A DNA stretch of 64,000 nucleotides, from the NCBI RefSeq assembly GCF_014117325.1, contig NZ_CP059732.1, positions 7,128,501 through 7,192,500 of the forward strand, given 5' to 3'. Every line of letters begins with the position of its first letter. The stretch's first letter is position 1. This DNA comes from Spirosoma foliorum. Lineage in GTDB: Bacteria > Bacteroidota > Bacteroidia > Cytophagales > Spirosomataceae. The position numbers were made by a program, and so were the translations under genes. Of this stretch, positions 1 to 10,013 are shown piece by piece. A model generated the notes under the pieces. It ran no database searches and was not told the DNA's origin. It saw only the letters and a list, made by a program, of their open reading frames with translations.

Positions 1-1334
1 CCTTTTCATCAATGGCCGATAGCCAGACAATCCAATTGTCGTTCATTTCCGAAACCAATTCATTTGATTCGGCCTATTTTGATTGGGATAAGGTTGAGAA
101 AATCATTACTAACCTGTTGGCAAACGCGCTAAAATTTACTCCGTCGGGTGGTGTAGTTCTCGTCCAGTTAGCTGCATCTCCTGACAAACAAGCATTGATT
201 CGGATTCAGGATACGGGAATTGGTATCCCTGCCGATCAACAGGCCCGAATTTTTGAGCGATTTCATCAGGTAGCCAACACACCCTCCAGCAATATAGCCG
301 GAACCGGCATCGGGCTAGCCCTGGTACGTGAGTTGGTAATGGTTTTGAAAGGTTCGATAACCATTGAAAGTCGGGTAGCCCAGGGAACAACGTTTACCGT
401 AACGCTACCCGTCGATGCTGAAACCTGGGCTGATTCGATCAATAGCTCTACAGAGCCTACTACTGACGAAAAAACTGTGCATAGCAACCTCCCGGATTTT
501 GACGCTGCGATACAGCCGTCAAAAGTCGCCGTTGAAGTTAATGACGAAAATCGTACTGAATTACCGCTATTGCTTATCATCGACGATAACGCCGATGTGC
601 GGCAATATATCCATCAGATAATGGCCCCAACCTACCGCGTTATTGAAGCCATGGATGGTCAGGATGGCTTAAAACAAGCGACAGATACGATTCCCGACAT
701 TGTCATTTGCGATTGGATGATGCCCATAATGAACGGCGTCGTGTTTTGTCAGACCTTAAAAGCGCAGCCTACCACTGATCACATTCCGGTTATAATGCTC
801 ACGGCCAAAGCCACGACCGAAAACCGAATCGAGGGTTTCAGCGGAGGTGCCGATGATTATCTAGCCAAACCTTTTAACCCAGCCGAATTGCGGATTCGGG
901 TCGAGAATCTGCTAACACAACGCCAAAAGCTCCGCGAACGATTTAGCCAGGAGTTATACCTGAAACCAACCAATGTTCAGGTTTCGTCGGCCGAAGAAAT
1001 TTTTCTGCAAAACGCGATTCGCATCATCGAACATCATTTGGGCGAGAGTTCATTTTCGGCCGAGCAATTCGCCGATGAATTAAACCTGAGCCGGATGCAG
1101 CTTCACCGAAAGCTGAAATCGCTGACAAACCAATCGGCAACGGAATTTGTGCGCCATGTTCGCCTGCAACGAGCCGCCGACTTGCTGGCAGCCCGCTCAG
1201 CAACAGTCTCCGAAATCGCCTTTACCGTTGGTTTTGAGAGCTTATCGTATTTCTCAAAAAGCTTTAAGGAACAGTTTGGTGTATTGCCAAGTGATTATGA
1301 ACCGATCACTCAATTAGCCAGCCGAACCGACTGA
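1..1334 (+). CDS. Hybrid two-component sensor/response regulator with AraC output, 5' partial
   Basis: The reading frame is open to the left edge of the window, so the gene starts outside; the ATG at 12 is internal. Numbered from that ATG, the visible protein has a histidine-kinase ATPase domain (about 25-135; N box near 30-41, DTGIGIP near 67-73, GTGIGLA near 97-103), a receiver domain (about 185-302; acidic D191/D192, phospho-acceptor D234, K287) and an AraC-type helix-turn-helix domain (about 340-430). This is the C-terminal order of Bacteroidetes hybrid two-component systems, which sense periplasmic ligands and regulate transcription from one inner-membrane protein. The sensor, transmembrane and phospho-acceptor His parts are not visible. 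No glycan-use locus lies directly downstream, so its target is unknown. Confidence 0.9.
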   Translation, partial: FSSMADSQTIQLSFISETNSFDSAYFDWDKVEKIITNLLANALKFTPSGGVVLVQLAASPDKQALIRIQDTGIGIPADQQARIFERFHQVANTPSSNIAGTGIGLALVRELVMVLKGSITIESRVAQGTTFTVTLPVDAETWADSINSSTEPTTDEKTVHSNLPDFDAAIQPSKVAVEVNDENRTELPLLLIIDDNADVRQYIHQIMAPTYRVIEAMDGQDGLKQATDTIPDIVICDWMMPIMNGVVFCQTLKAQPTTDHIPVIMLTAKATTENRIEGFSGGADDYLAKPFNPAELRIRVENLLTQRQKLRERFSQELYLKPTNVQVSSAEEIFLQNAIRIIEHHLGESSFSAEQFADELNLSRMQLHRKLKSLTNQSATEFVRHVRLQRAADLLAARSATVSEIAFTVGFESLSYFSKSFKEQFGVLPSDYEPITQLASRTD

Positions 1335-1453
1335 AACAGAGCTATTTTTATTGGCTGTTACATACCAGCAAAACAATGTTACATGGGCGTTTAGCGCTGG
1401 CTGAACCCATAGAGTATGTTTGTGTCTGTCAACTCTGTCATTTTTTAACGACA

Positions 1454-2719
1454 ATGAAAACCTTAATAACACTGTTAATCGCTACGTTATTTGTCAGTCC
1501 AGCCTTCGCTCAGTTTGGCAACATTCTTGATCGAGCCGCTAATGCCGCTACCAATCGAGCTAACCAAAAAATCGATCAGGGCATTAATAAAGGCTTGGAT
1601 AAAGTTGAAGAGGGAGTAAAAAATGGCGGGAAGAAAACGAGCGGAAACGCCCAGGCCCCAACCACCAACCCCGACGACCAGGCAGCCCAGACATCCACAT
1701 CCTCCGGCAATGGGTCTGCAACGCCAGCCTCTGCTGCTGCTAAAACCGTAAGCATGCGATCGTATGCGAACTACGACTTTGTTCCTGGTAATAAGATCAT
1801 CTTTGAAGACGACTTCCATACCGATCAGGACGGCGAATTTGCTGAACACTGGGATTTGTTAGGCGGACAGGCAATTCTTAATAAAGTTGGTGATGGGCTG
1901 GTCATGAAAATTACCGATGGTAACTATGGGAAAGTTACCCCGTTGATGAAAGAAAAGGCTTATTTACCAAAGGAGTTCACGATTGAGTATGACTATTACC
2001 AAACACCAGGTGCTTACGGACTACAATTTTGGTTCGAAGATGCCGAAGGTCGGGAGGTAATTAAGTGTCAGGCAGATCGTGATGGAGCATCGGCCACGTA
2101 TATGGTTAATGATGAATCCAGAACACTGGCAGGCAGTATGCCCGAAGAAATAAAGTATGCAAACTTTAATGATCGCTGGCACCATGTTGCCTTCATCCTG
2201 AAAGGTCGTAGTATCAAAATGTATATCGATCAGTTTAGAGTATTAACAGTGCCCCAAAATACGGCGGTACCCAGCCGTATTATTTTTGGTGGTATTGCTA
2301 CACAGGAAGAGCCGCTCATGTTCAAAAACCTCCGCATTGCCGAAGGTGGTGGCGCAAACCTGATTGGTGAGAAATTCGGAGAAGGCAAATACATCTCGCA
2401 CGGTATCAACTTCGATTATGGTAAAGCCATTATCAAGCCCGAAAGCATGGGCGAGATTAACGCCATTTATAAGTTTTTGAGCGAAAACGCGGGATCGAAG
2501 TTTGAAGTGGGCGGTTATACCGACGCTGATGGCTCCGATGCCAGCAACCTCACCCTCTCTCAAAAACGCGCCGAAGCCGTTAAAACTCAACTGGTAACGA
2601 TGGGCGTTGATGCAGGCCGACTAACCGCAAAAGGCTACGGCAAAGCCAAACCTATCGCTGACAATACCACCTTTGATGGCAAAGCCCAGAACCGTCGAGT
2701 TGAGTTTGTCAAACTCTAA
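1454..2719 (+). CDS. OmpA-family protein with concanavalin-like domain
   Basis: A 421-residue secreted protein. I start it at 1454 because the residues that follow (MKTLITLLIATLF...AFAQ) form a clear signal peptide, while the upstream in-frame ATG at 1376 would put 26 polar residues before it. A low-complexity Asn/Gln/Ser/Ala linker (about 40-100) is followed by a region resembling a laminin-G/concanavalin-like beta sandwich (about 115-300). The last ~110 residues are an OmpA/MotB peptidoglycan-binding domain (GYTDADG, then the NRRVEF motif near the end). It probably anchors to peptidoglycan in the periplasm. The sandwich assignment is inference; the OmpA domain is clear. An 18-bp perfect inverted repeat follows the stop. 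Confidence 0.82.
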   Translation: MKTLITLLIATLFVSPAFAQFGNILDRAANAATNRANQKIDQGINKGLDKVEEGVKNGGKKTSGNAQAPTTNPDDQAAQTSTSSGNGSATPASAAAKTVSMRSYANYDFVPGNKIIFEDDFHTDQDGEFAEHWDLLGGQAILNKVGDGLVMKITDGNYGKVTPLMKEKAYLPKEFTIEYDYYQTPGAYGLQFWFEDAEGREVIKCQADRDGASATYMVNDESRTLAGSMPEEIKYANFNDRWHHVAFILKGRSIKMYIDQFRVLTVPQNTAVPSRIIFGGIATQEEPLMFKNLRIAEGGGANLIGEKFGEGKYISHGINFDYGKAIIKPESMGEINAIYKFLSENAGSKFEVGGYTDADGSDASNLTLSQKRAEAVKTQLVTMGVDAGRLTAKGYGKAKPIADNTTFDGKAQNRRVEFVKL

Positions 2720-2720
2720 T

Positions 2721-2759
2721 AATAGACCTATAAGGTTTTTGAAACCTTATAGGTCTATT
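2721..2759. terminator. Perfect 18-bp inverted repeat after the OmpA gene
   Basis: Arms at 2721-2738 and 2742-2759 are perfectly complementary with a 3-base loop. It starts one base after the stop codon of the OmpA-domain gene and may act as a terminator between convergent genes, although there is no long T tract. The AGGTTT/AAACCT core recurs in the hairpin at 10036-10090. Confidence 0.55.
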
Positions 2760-2786
2760 CAATAACCTTAATCCCAATCTCTTCTC

Positions 2787-2846
2787 ATGAATTTCCGTAA
2801 ACTACTTCTGGCGGCAACGGGTTTGATCAATGCTACTTCACACTAA
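2787..2846 (+). pseudogene. Orphan signal-peptide-like gene start
   Basis: A 19-codon frame begins MNFRKLLLAATGLI, which looks like the start of an exported protein, then runs into the antisense of the last codons of the macroglobulin gene and stops. It may be the remnant of a gene cut off by a deletion whose junction lies near 2830. It could also be chance. Confidence 0.3.
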
Positions 2847-5800
2847 CCCGTCCGCCCGCCGAATGGGCCGAGAATTCTGGTGCGTAAAAGCATTGCACGG
2901 TAGCAACACCTGCCGAGAAATCGCCGGTTTGTGCAACGCGCAGATCATACTCAAAAACGTGCGTTCCAACAGGCAAATAACTCATAAAGAAATCAGTACT
3001 CGCGTCCCGGGGCGCTTCATAATAACCTAGCCCATTCTGGTATTTGTAGCCTGACAAAGCCGCTACGGGCTCAAAACCCGACGCGCGACTATCTTTCAGG
3101 TGAACGTATTGCATTGTTCGGTCGGTCTTCAGAATCAATCGAACTTTGATCAGATCGCCGGGCTTAAGACTCGTTTTCGCAGTAACTGGCGAGATAATTG
3201 GGCCACTCGGCGAATCGTGTTGCACATAGAGCGTTTTCTGAACCGATAAGCCTGCACTTCCCGGCATGACCTTGTCTAGCGGTTCGAAATGCTGCCAGTA
3301 TAAAGCACCCCAGGCCGGACCATCTGCTTTTTTACTAATTTGAATGACGCCCATTGCTGGCTTGATTTCAGAAGCGGCATAGGTCACCTTTTCATATCCC
3401 GTGATTGCATCGGCCTTTGTAACACGATTTTCGATTGGTTGTCCACCCAGGCTAACCTGCGTTGTAACGCCCGTACCCAACCAGTCGCTTCCCCGAAGCA
3501 GTAAGGCGTATATGGCCTCGGTCGTTGCTTTGGTCGATGACCAAGATTGCGTTTGCTTCTGACGAAGCAGCCAGCGTTTCATATCGTCTACTTCAGTTAA
3601 AACCGGGTTGATCTCACCAAAAGCTTCGATTAGGTATGCCTGTGTTTCAATGGGGGTCTGATACCAGTACAGTCCACTTTGGTTATCCGGCCAGTACATA
3701 CCCAGCTCTTCAGATTTTCGCGAACGTTCGCGCATTGAGTTTACAATACCGTTCGCCGTTTTTGTATCGCCAAAGCGATTTAATGCCATTGCCGCCAGGG
3801 CCTCTCCCTGCAAACTCTGATTTAGCCAGTCGTCCGCTACACGTTTTTTTACGTAGGCCAGCAAGGTTTTATCTACAGGCTTATCCAGATAAAAGCTACG
3901 GGCATACAGGTATTGCGTTGCCGAAAAATACCAGGAACCGATTCCGGTATTTTTCTTTTGTTTCTCTGCCTTCTTCTCTTCATCAATCCAGCGTTTCATT
4001 TCGGCATCAGCGTAGTGAATGGCGTTGGTTTGCATATCGTTTAACTCCGACTGCATCGCCTTGGGAAACTGGACACCTAATTTCTGTAAATGGCCAAATC
4101 CACTCAGAATGTGTAGCGTCATCGAAAAATCCGGCGACATGCCCCCAAACCAGCGAAAGCCGCCCCCGGCCGTTTGTAGTTGCTTCAATTTCTCAAACGC
4201 CCTCAATTGTTCGCTCTCCATCCGGTTAGCATCCAGAAGCTGGCCTAGTTTCGCCTGCCGATCACTTTCAGACCGGGCACTAACCAACCAGGGCGAGTTT
4301 TCCAGCGATACGGCTCTCAGCTCTTCATTTTTTTCCAGTGGACTTTTAGGCGGGTTCTTCTGCCACTCAGCAATCACTTGTTTAAACACAGGCTTACTAC
4401 CCACAATGTGCGTTGCTAAACTATTGGCATACAACCGACTGAATAATTGCTCGGCGCATTCGTAGCGGTACTCCATTAAATACGGCAAGGATTGTAGTGC
4501 GTACCAGCTCGGGTTGCTTGTTACCTCTACCGTCAATCGCTCATGCTGTACGGGTAACTCTGGATTGAGGCCTGTAAGTGGTTTTAGTTTAAACTCCTTC
4601 GTCTCACGGCCATTCACCCAAAATGGCTGTGAGTCTATCACAAGCATCCGATTAGGCAGCACGGGCACCGTAAATTCTTCGCCATCCGTAAACGTACCCG
4701 ATTGGGCGGTAAAGCGGCAGGTTACGGCATCCAGGTTAGCGGGCACGATCAACGTCCAGCCTACGGATTGTCCTTGTCCAGCAGCCACATTAACCATCGT
4801 TTGCGTATTGGTAAGCTTCAATTTCTGATTGACAGGCTCACCAGTAAGGGCATCTAACAGTGTAAGACTTGCTGTTACGGGTAGGGCTTTCTCGCTCAGG
4901 TTGTTGATGCGGGCAGTTACCCGAATGGTATCGCCTTCGCGCAGGAATCGGGGCGAGTTGGCCGTAATCATCAACTCTTTCTGTGTAATAATTTCGCGCT
5001 CCAGCGTACCTGTTTTCAGGTCTTTCGTGTGGGCAAAGGCCAGCAACCGCCAGCGCGTGAGAGCTTCGGGCATCGTGAATTTCAACACAACCCGCCCCCG
5101 ATCATCAGTTTTGAGTTGGGGTAAAAAGAAAGCTGTTTCGTTGAAATTCGTACGTGGGTTGATAACTGGCGAAGGAACCGGTTTGGGAGTCGACTCCGTG
5201 ACAGCAACCCCAGCTACCTTGCCTTGTAGATTAGCCATTCCATCCTGCATAGGAGCCGCCATCCTCGCAACAGCACCTGTTACCGATCGTTTAGCCTGCA
5301 TGCCATAGCCCACAACAACGACCTCGTTCAATTGTTGTGTATCGGGCGGCAATTGAAATGTCTTGCTCTTGTTGATAACTACTTCCTGAGTAACATAACC
5401 AATGTAAGAAAAAATCAACGTAACCGGTTTACTATCCGAATCAACCGTCAAGGAAAACTCACCTTTACTATTTGTAGTAGTACCCACTTTGGTGCCTTTT
5501 ACCAGAATACTTACCCCCGGAGTTTCTGAACCATCGGTGCTTTTTATGGTACCCTTAATGGTTTTACCATCTCGACGAACCGAGGCCCGGAGTGCATTAT
5601 CAGCCAATCCAAATGTTCCTATTGGTGCATGTTGAAATGGTCTGTTTCCATAAACGGAGAAGCGATAACCCAGCCAGCTTAACTGGTCATATCGTTTTAC
5701 TGGCGTGGGCGCTTGCTGGCGATATCGATAGAAAAGCACGTTACTTCCCGACGCATTAAAGCTATAGGATTCCCAATCTCCCCAATACAGTGAATAGGTT

Positions 5801-8800
5801 TGGTAGACCGATGTTGGCCAGTCGAGTCGGTCGAAGATATCTAACGAGGCATCATACAGTGTAGCAACCATTTCGGCCGGTGCTTTATTTAGCCCGCTAA
5901 TTTTTAGCGTCCACTCTTCACGCTCACCGGGTTTGAGCTTATTCCGAAAGGTCTGCGTTTCAATCGTAAGCTGTTTATTGGTAAACGGTACTGTAATGAT
6001 TTGTGATTTCTGATACAGTCGACCGTTTTGAACCATGGCAAAATGTACGGCAAAACCACCCCGTTGTTTTTCAGTTACGGGAAGCGTTACTTTCTTGGGT
6101 TGACCGTCGGTTTTGATCCATTCCTGCCGCGCAACAGCGTGATTTTCCTCTACTGTCATCAGTACCCAACCCGGCTGACTATTGCCTACCCAGAAAATGG
6201 CGTTTTCTCCAGGTTCAGCAGTGGCTTTCCGGACCTGAAGCCATCCGTCGGGACGAGCCGAAGCGATAGGTCGTTTTTCATCGACGAGCACGAAAAATGC
6301 CTGATCGCGTGTGGTGGCACCAGCGGAATCTGTAACGGTTAGTTCAGCTACGTATTCTCCGGCAGCGTACTTAGCCAACTCTGGTTTAAAAACAGAATCG
6401 GCTGGCGATATAATAGTTTGCTGTTGAACAACCGCTCCTTTCGGCCACGAGCGTGGGTCGGTTTCGTTGGCGTACAGATCGTTCGGGAATAATTTCTCAA
6501 ACTCGGCCTGACTCAGAAACTGACGATCGGGACGACTCCATAACCGATTGCGAAGCGGGCGAGTTGGCGGCTGTAGTTTATAAACCGTCAACTGACCTTT
6601 GGCAGACACCTTCTCGCCCGATTGGTTCGTAATTTTTATCGGGAACGTCGACGGTTCGTCCTTTTCAATCTGTGCTGGAATTATCAACTCAGCCTGTAAC
6701 GCCGAATACCCGATCCGAAGCGTTTGTGTGGTACTTCGTGTTTCGCCAGCGCGGTCGGTTACGTCAATGGTCACTTCGAAATCAAAAATTGGATTTCCCT
6801 GACGTGATTTTTCGAGATCAGGCAAAGCCGTAAAGGCGATTTTAACGTTCCCGCGCTCATCAGTCTGGGCCGTCCCGTTAGCAATTTCGGTCTGGTTAGA
6901 TGAACGGGGTCTGTACCACCAGTACCACCGCTCATAAAGCTTACGGACAACCCGATACCGAACGTCGGCCTTATCAACAACTGCTCCCGAATAGGTTTTT
7001 GCCTCCGCCGTAACCTTAACGGTTTGGCCTAATTTGAACGACTGTAGAATAGGCTTCGTCTTAACCTCAAAGGTTGGCCGTTTGTATTCTTCAACCCGGA
7101 CAGTCGTACTCCCGTTATCGGTTTTAAGGGTCATTACACCCGTAAGCCGTCCTACTGGTGCGGTAAACGTGGCCTCGAACGTGCCAAATTCGTTTGTTTT
7201 GAGGGTTTGTTCAGCTATCCTTTCGCCATTTTGATCGCGGAATTCAACCTCGACCTCTTCATTGGCCACAACACCGAATTGATTTGATTTGCCATTATAC
7301 AACAACCCTTTTACGTAGATCAATTGGCCCGGTCGATAAATTGCCCGATCCGTAAATAGCTTAGTATACGTTCTCGATTCCTCTCCGTCGCGATCGCGAT
7401 TGTATTGATAATGATAGTGTTGATCACTGATCAATGTGTCGGCTCCAACGGCAATCTGATAATAAAACCGGTTCTGCGTGGGCAACTGGATAAACGGTAT
7501 TTTAGCCTCGCCATCTATACTCGTTACAAACGATCCTTTTCTTCCTGACGAAACGTTTTCATTAGACGTCATCAATGCAACCGACGCATTTTTTATCGGT
7601 TCACCCGTCAGTCGATTCATGACAAACAGCGCTTGTGACGAATCATCCATGTTATCTGGTGAGAGGAAATAACTCAACGTCGATACGGTGAAGTAATCAT
7701 ATTGAACCGATTCGGGCTTATCCTGAAATTTATCATCGGCTGTCGTCAGCAACAGGTAATGACCGATGGGCAAACCCGTCAGTGGAATTTCGACCGAATG
7801 ACTTTGCAAGTCACCATCATCGGGAAGTACAACCGTGTTTTCAGCGACTTTCGCGCGCTTTAGCCACTTATTGAGTACTTTCTTCCGTTTTTCTTCATCA
7901 TTTCCTAACAGATTGAGATCAGTCTGCCTTTCGGAAGTGGTTACTGACACAATCCGATACAAAATTTTCGGTACATTCTGGTATGTCACAAAGGCACGAA
8001 ACGGTTGCTTTGGCGCATTAACACCCTCAATCTGAATCGAAAAAGTGGCCTGTAGCAGCTGCTCCAGAAGTTGGGCGGCTTTCTGGGAGGCAAAAGTTTT
8101 CGGATAGCGTTTAATTAAGTCCCGGCAGATATCAGCAGCTTGCTTATTATTCCAGCGCGACGGATTAGGTTTAGCAGGCTCCGATGTCGGTTCATCACTA
8201 TCGTCTAGCGGACGAACAGGATTACCATAATTTGTCAAAAACTCAGCCAGTTGGTACGCATAAACGGCTTCGGTTGGCTGGTTTTTGAATCGGGTAATCT
8301 GACCTTCAAGGATTTTACGGTAAAGTGAATCCTTGTTTGGAACAACACTGTACTGATGCACAAATGACAATCGCAAAACATCGGCATCTGCCAGCGCATC
8401 TGGCTGGTTATCAGAAAGATGAAAAGCCAGTAATTGTTGATAGAGTAATAAGGCCTGATAACGGCCCGATAGCGAGTCGCGACTTTGAATCGGCAGTTTT
8501 GTAAATACGGCTGGCTCTGCCAGATAATCGGGCTGATCTAATTCGAATTTAAACGTTGGTTTCAATAAGTCTGGCTCCGTATTCTGAAAGAAACCAATCG
8601 CCCGGTGCGCCAGCAAATCATAAAGCGTTGGGCGAAGCGGACGCGTATCGGCATCGCCTTTATCAAGCAGCACATCGAAAGCGGCAATGGGCGTATTTTG
8701 CAGAATAGTTTTCTCCTGAACAGAGGCCAGGTAAGCCGCTGTAATCGCTTCCATTAAATGATGGGCATCCCAGGTTCTGAAATCTGTCAGCGTATCCGAC

Positions 8801-9252
8801 GACGTTGCCTGATTATCAGCGTTAGATGGTGTAACCGTCTTTCCTACTGCGCCCCGGCTTACCGTGGCGCGATTATAAAATTTGTAGCGATTTTGCTGAA
8901 AATATTGCCAGTAAATATCCGCCATCACCGATTGTAACACCGACTTTGCAGGTTCGGGCGTCTCCCGTATATCATCTTTCAGCGATTCGACCAATTTCAC
9001 ATAGGCATCTTCATCTGAATAGCTCCGAAAAATCATCCGGGCCATTGCGGCCTTAGCTACCTGCGGGTAATTCTTTTGTTCTTTAGCCTCGGCATAAATT
9101 CGGGTGGCAATTTCCATCGCCGATTTTGGCAATCCTCTGGACGCCAACGAGTCAGCGCGTCGCCAGTCTCGGGCATAGTCGGATTGTGGCTTAGGTTGTT
9201 CTGGTGCGGCCAAGGTAAATAGGGCTATAAAAAGTGTCAGGAACTGGTGCAT
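2833..9252 (-). CDS. Alpha-2-macroglobulin-like protein with SusC-type insert
   Basis: A 2139-residue exported protein (signal peptide about 1-17). The first ~450 residues look like helical repeats. A macroglobulin MG2 domain starts near 630 (FTDRAIYRPGQ). The alpha-2-macroglobulin core begins near 1370, and a thioester motif CAEQ sits at C1599-Q1602, followed by an alpha/alpha-toroid-like region and a receptor-binding-like C terminus. Such proteins trap proteases: cleavage of a bait loop exposes the thioester, which bonds to the attacker. Just before the core, residues about 1225-1345 hold a carboxypeptidase-regulatory-like fold ending in a SusC/TonB-plug signature (LNEVVVVGYG...). Convergent with the OmpA gene. 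No penicillin-binding-protein partner, often found beside such genes in Proteobacteria, is adjacent. Confidence 0.9.
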   Translation of the reverse strand: MHQFLTLFIALFTLAAPEQPKPQSDYARDWRRADSLASRGLPKSAMEIATRIYAEAKEQKNYPQVAKAAMARMIFRSYSDEDAYVKLVESLKDDIRETPEPAKSVLQSVMADIYWQYFQQNRYKFYNRATVSRGAVGKTVTPSNADNQATSSDTLTDFRTWDAHHLMEAITAAYLASVQEKTILQNTPIAAFDVLLDKGDADTRPLRPTLYDLLAHRAIGFFQNTEPDLLKPTFKFELDQPDYLAEPAVFTKLPIQSRDSLSGRYQALLLYQQLLAFHLSDNQPDALADADVLRLSFVHQYSVVPNKDSLYRKILEGQITRFKNQPTEAVYAYQLAEFLTNYGNPVRPLDDSDEPTSEPAKPNPSRWNNKQAADICRDLIKRYPKTFASQKAAQLLEQLLQATFSIQIEGVNAPKQPFRAFVTYQNVPKILYRIVSVTTSERQTDLNLLGNDEEKRKKVLNKWLKRAKVAENTVVLPDDGDLQSHSVEIPLTGLPIGHYLLLTTADDKFQDKPESVQYDYFTVSTLSYFLSPDNMDDSSQALFVMNRLTGEPIKNASVALMTSNENVSSGRKGSFVTSIDGEAKIPFIQLPTQNRFYYQIAVGADTLISDQHYHYQYNRDRDGEESRTYTKLFTDRAIYRPGQLIYVKGLLYNGKSNQFGVVANEEVEVEFRDQNGERIAEQTLKTNEFGTFEATFTAPVGRLTGVMTLKTDNGSTTVRVEEYKRPTFEVKTKPILQSFKLGQTVKVTAEAKTYSGAVVDKADVRYRVVRKLYERWYWWYRPRSSNQTEIANGTAQTDERGNVKIAFTALPDLEKSRQGNPIFDFEVTIDVTDRAGETRSTTQTLRIGYSALQAELIIPAQIEKDEPSTFPIKITNQSGEKVSAKGQLTVYKLQPPTRPLRNRLWSRPDRQFLSQAEFEKLFPNDLYANETDPRSWPKGAVVQQQTIISPADSVFKPELAKYAAGEYVAELTVTDSAGATTRDQAFFVLVDEKRPIASARPDGWLQVRKATAEPGENAIFWVGNSQPGWVLMTVEENHAVARQEWIKTDGQPKKVTLPVTEKQRGGFAVHFAMVQNGRLYQKSQIITVPFTNKQLTIETQTFRNKLKPGEREEWTLKISGLNKAPAEMVATLYDASLDIFDRLDWPTSVYQTYSLYWGDWESYSFNASGSNVLFYRYRQQAPTPVKRYDQLSWLGYRFSVYGNRPFQHAPIGTFGLADNALRASVRRDGKTIKGTIKSTDGSETPGVSILVKGTKVGTTTNSKGEFSLTVDSDSKPVTLIFSYIGYVTQEVVINKSKTFQLPPDTQQLNEVVVVGYGMQAKRSVTGAVARMAAPMQDGMANLQGKVAGVAVTESTPKPVPSPVINPRTNFNETAFFLPQLKTDDRGRVVLKFTMPEALTRWRLLAFAHTKDLKTGTLEREIITQKELMITANSPRFLREGDTIRVTARINNLSEKALPVTASLTLLDALTGEPVNQKLKLTNTQTMVNVAAGQGQSVGWTLIVPANLDAVTCRFTAQSGTFTDGEEFTVPVLPNRMLVIDSQPFWVNGRETKEFKLKPLTGLNPELPVQHERLTVEVTSNPSWYALQSLPYLMEYRYECAEQLFSRLYANSLATHIVGSKPVFKQVIAEWQKNPPKSPLEKNEELRAVSLENSPWLVSARSESDRQAKLGQLLDANRMESEQLRAFEKLKQLQTAGGGFRWFGGMSPDFSMTLHILSGFGHLQKLGVQFPKAMQSELNDMQTNAIHYADAEMKRWIDEEKKAEKQKKNTGIGSWYFSATQYLYARSFYLDKPVDKTLLAYVKKRVADDWLNQSLQGEALAAMALNRFGDTKTANGIVNSMRERSRKSEELGMYWPDNQSGLYWYQTPIETQAYLIEAFGEINPVLTEVDDMKRWLLRQKQTQSWSSTKATTEAIYALLLRGSDWLGTGVTTQVSLGGQPIENRVTKADAITGYEKVTYAASEIKPAMGVIQISKKADGPAWGALYWQHFEPLDKVMPGSAGLSVQKTLYVQHDSPSGPIISPVTAKTSLKPGDLIKVRLILKTDRTMQYVHLKDSRASGFEPVAALSGYKYQNGLGYYEAPRDASTDFFMSYLPVGTHVFEYDLRVAQTGDFSAGVATVQCFYAPEFSAHSAGGRVSVK

Positions 9253-9400
9253 AATTGATATTGAGAAGCAATCGTTGGGATAGATGACCAGCGTGCTGTT
9301 TTTTCACAACGTTTGTCACTATGACTCTGGTTTAGTGGAAAGGGTTTAATCGTGTTCATGCAGTATATTTAAGCCTTACCTATTAGCCAACTTCAATCTT

Positions 9401-9985
9401 ATGCCAAACGTCTTACTCTTCATCGCTTACCTTTTTGCCTTATCCAATTCACCAAAGCCCGAAAAAACGTATCCAATCGGGCAGATTAAAACGAATAAAG
9501 GCGAGATACTTTTCTGGCTGTATGACGAAACGCCCAATCACAAGGCGAGTTTTATGAAGCTGGCGAATCAGAACTATTGGGACACGCTCACCTTCAATCG
9601 AGTTATTACTAATTTCGTTGCGCAGGGTGGCTGCCCTGATACGCCAGCAGGTTTTGCCGATTCGCCTTATCTACTGAAACCAGAATTCAGACCAACTATC
9701 CGGCACATCTATGGAGCAGTCGGTGCCGGACGTGATAATAACCCGCAAATGCTCTCGGCGGGCTGTCAATTTTATATCGTGCAAAACAAAAAAGGTGAAC
9801 ATCGGCTCGACGATAAATTCACCGTATTTGGGCAGGTGTTTAAAGGTATGGAGGTAGTCGATGCGATTGTTGCCGTTAAAACCGATTCTACTGATACACC
9901 CTTATCACCCATTAAGCTGGATGTGAACGTCCTTAACCTCAGCGCGACTGAATTGAAAAAGCTGGGGTATGTGATTAAAGAGTAG
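9401..9985 (+). CDS. Cyclophilin-type peptidyl-prolyl isomerase
   Basis: A 194-residue protein with a short hydrophobic N terminus (about 1-16) that suggests export. From residue 26 it follows the cyclophilin fold: IKTNKGEI, a substrate region FNRVITNFVAQGG, and GCQFYIV with FGQVFKGMEVVD near the end. It would catalyse cis-trans isomerisation of X-Pro bonds in periplasmic proteins. Some residues of the classic active site differ (FNRVITNF instead of FHRVI.nF), common in secreted bacterial members. It is transcribed divergently from the macroglobulin gene across a 148-bp gap with no clear promoter of the TAnnTTTG type. Confidence 0.88.
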   Translation: MPNVLLFIAYLFALSNSPKPEKTYPIGQIKTNKGEILFWLYDETPNHKASFMKLANQNYWDTLTFNRVITNFVAQGGCPDTPAGFADSPYLLKPEFRPTIRHIYGAVGAGRDNNPQMLSAGCQFYIVQNKKGEHRLDDKFTVFGQVFKGMEVVDAIVAVKTDSTDTPLSPIKLDVNVLNLSATELKKLGYVIKE

Positions 9986-10013
9986 TTCAACAAATCATTC
10001 CATGACTCCGTGA

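Noticed and set aside
12..14. ATG taken as start of the first gene
   Set aside because: The frame is open upstream to the window edge and this ATG falls in front of the kinase ATPase domain, so the real start is outside.
3636..5529. Several plus-strand ORFs opposite the macroglobulin gene
   Set aside because: They are antisense frames within a well-supported 2139-residue protein.
9360..9370. TATATTTA upstream of the cyclophilin gene as a promoter
   Set aside because: It misses the final G of TAnnTTTG and has no TTG at -33.
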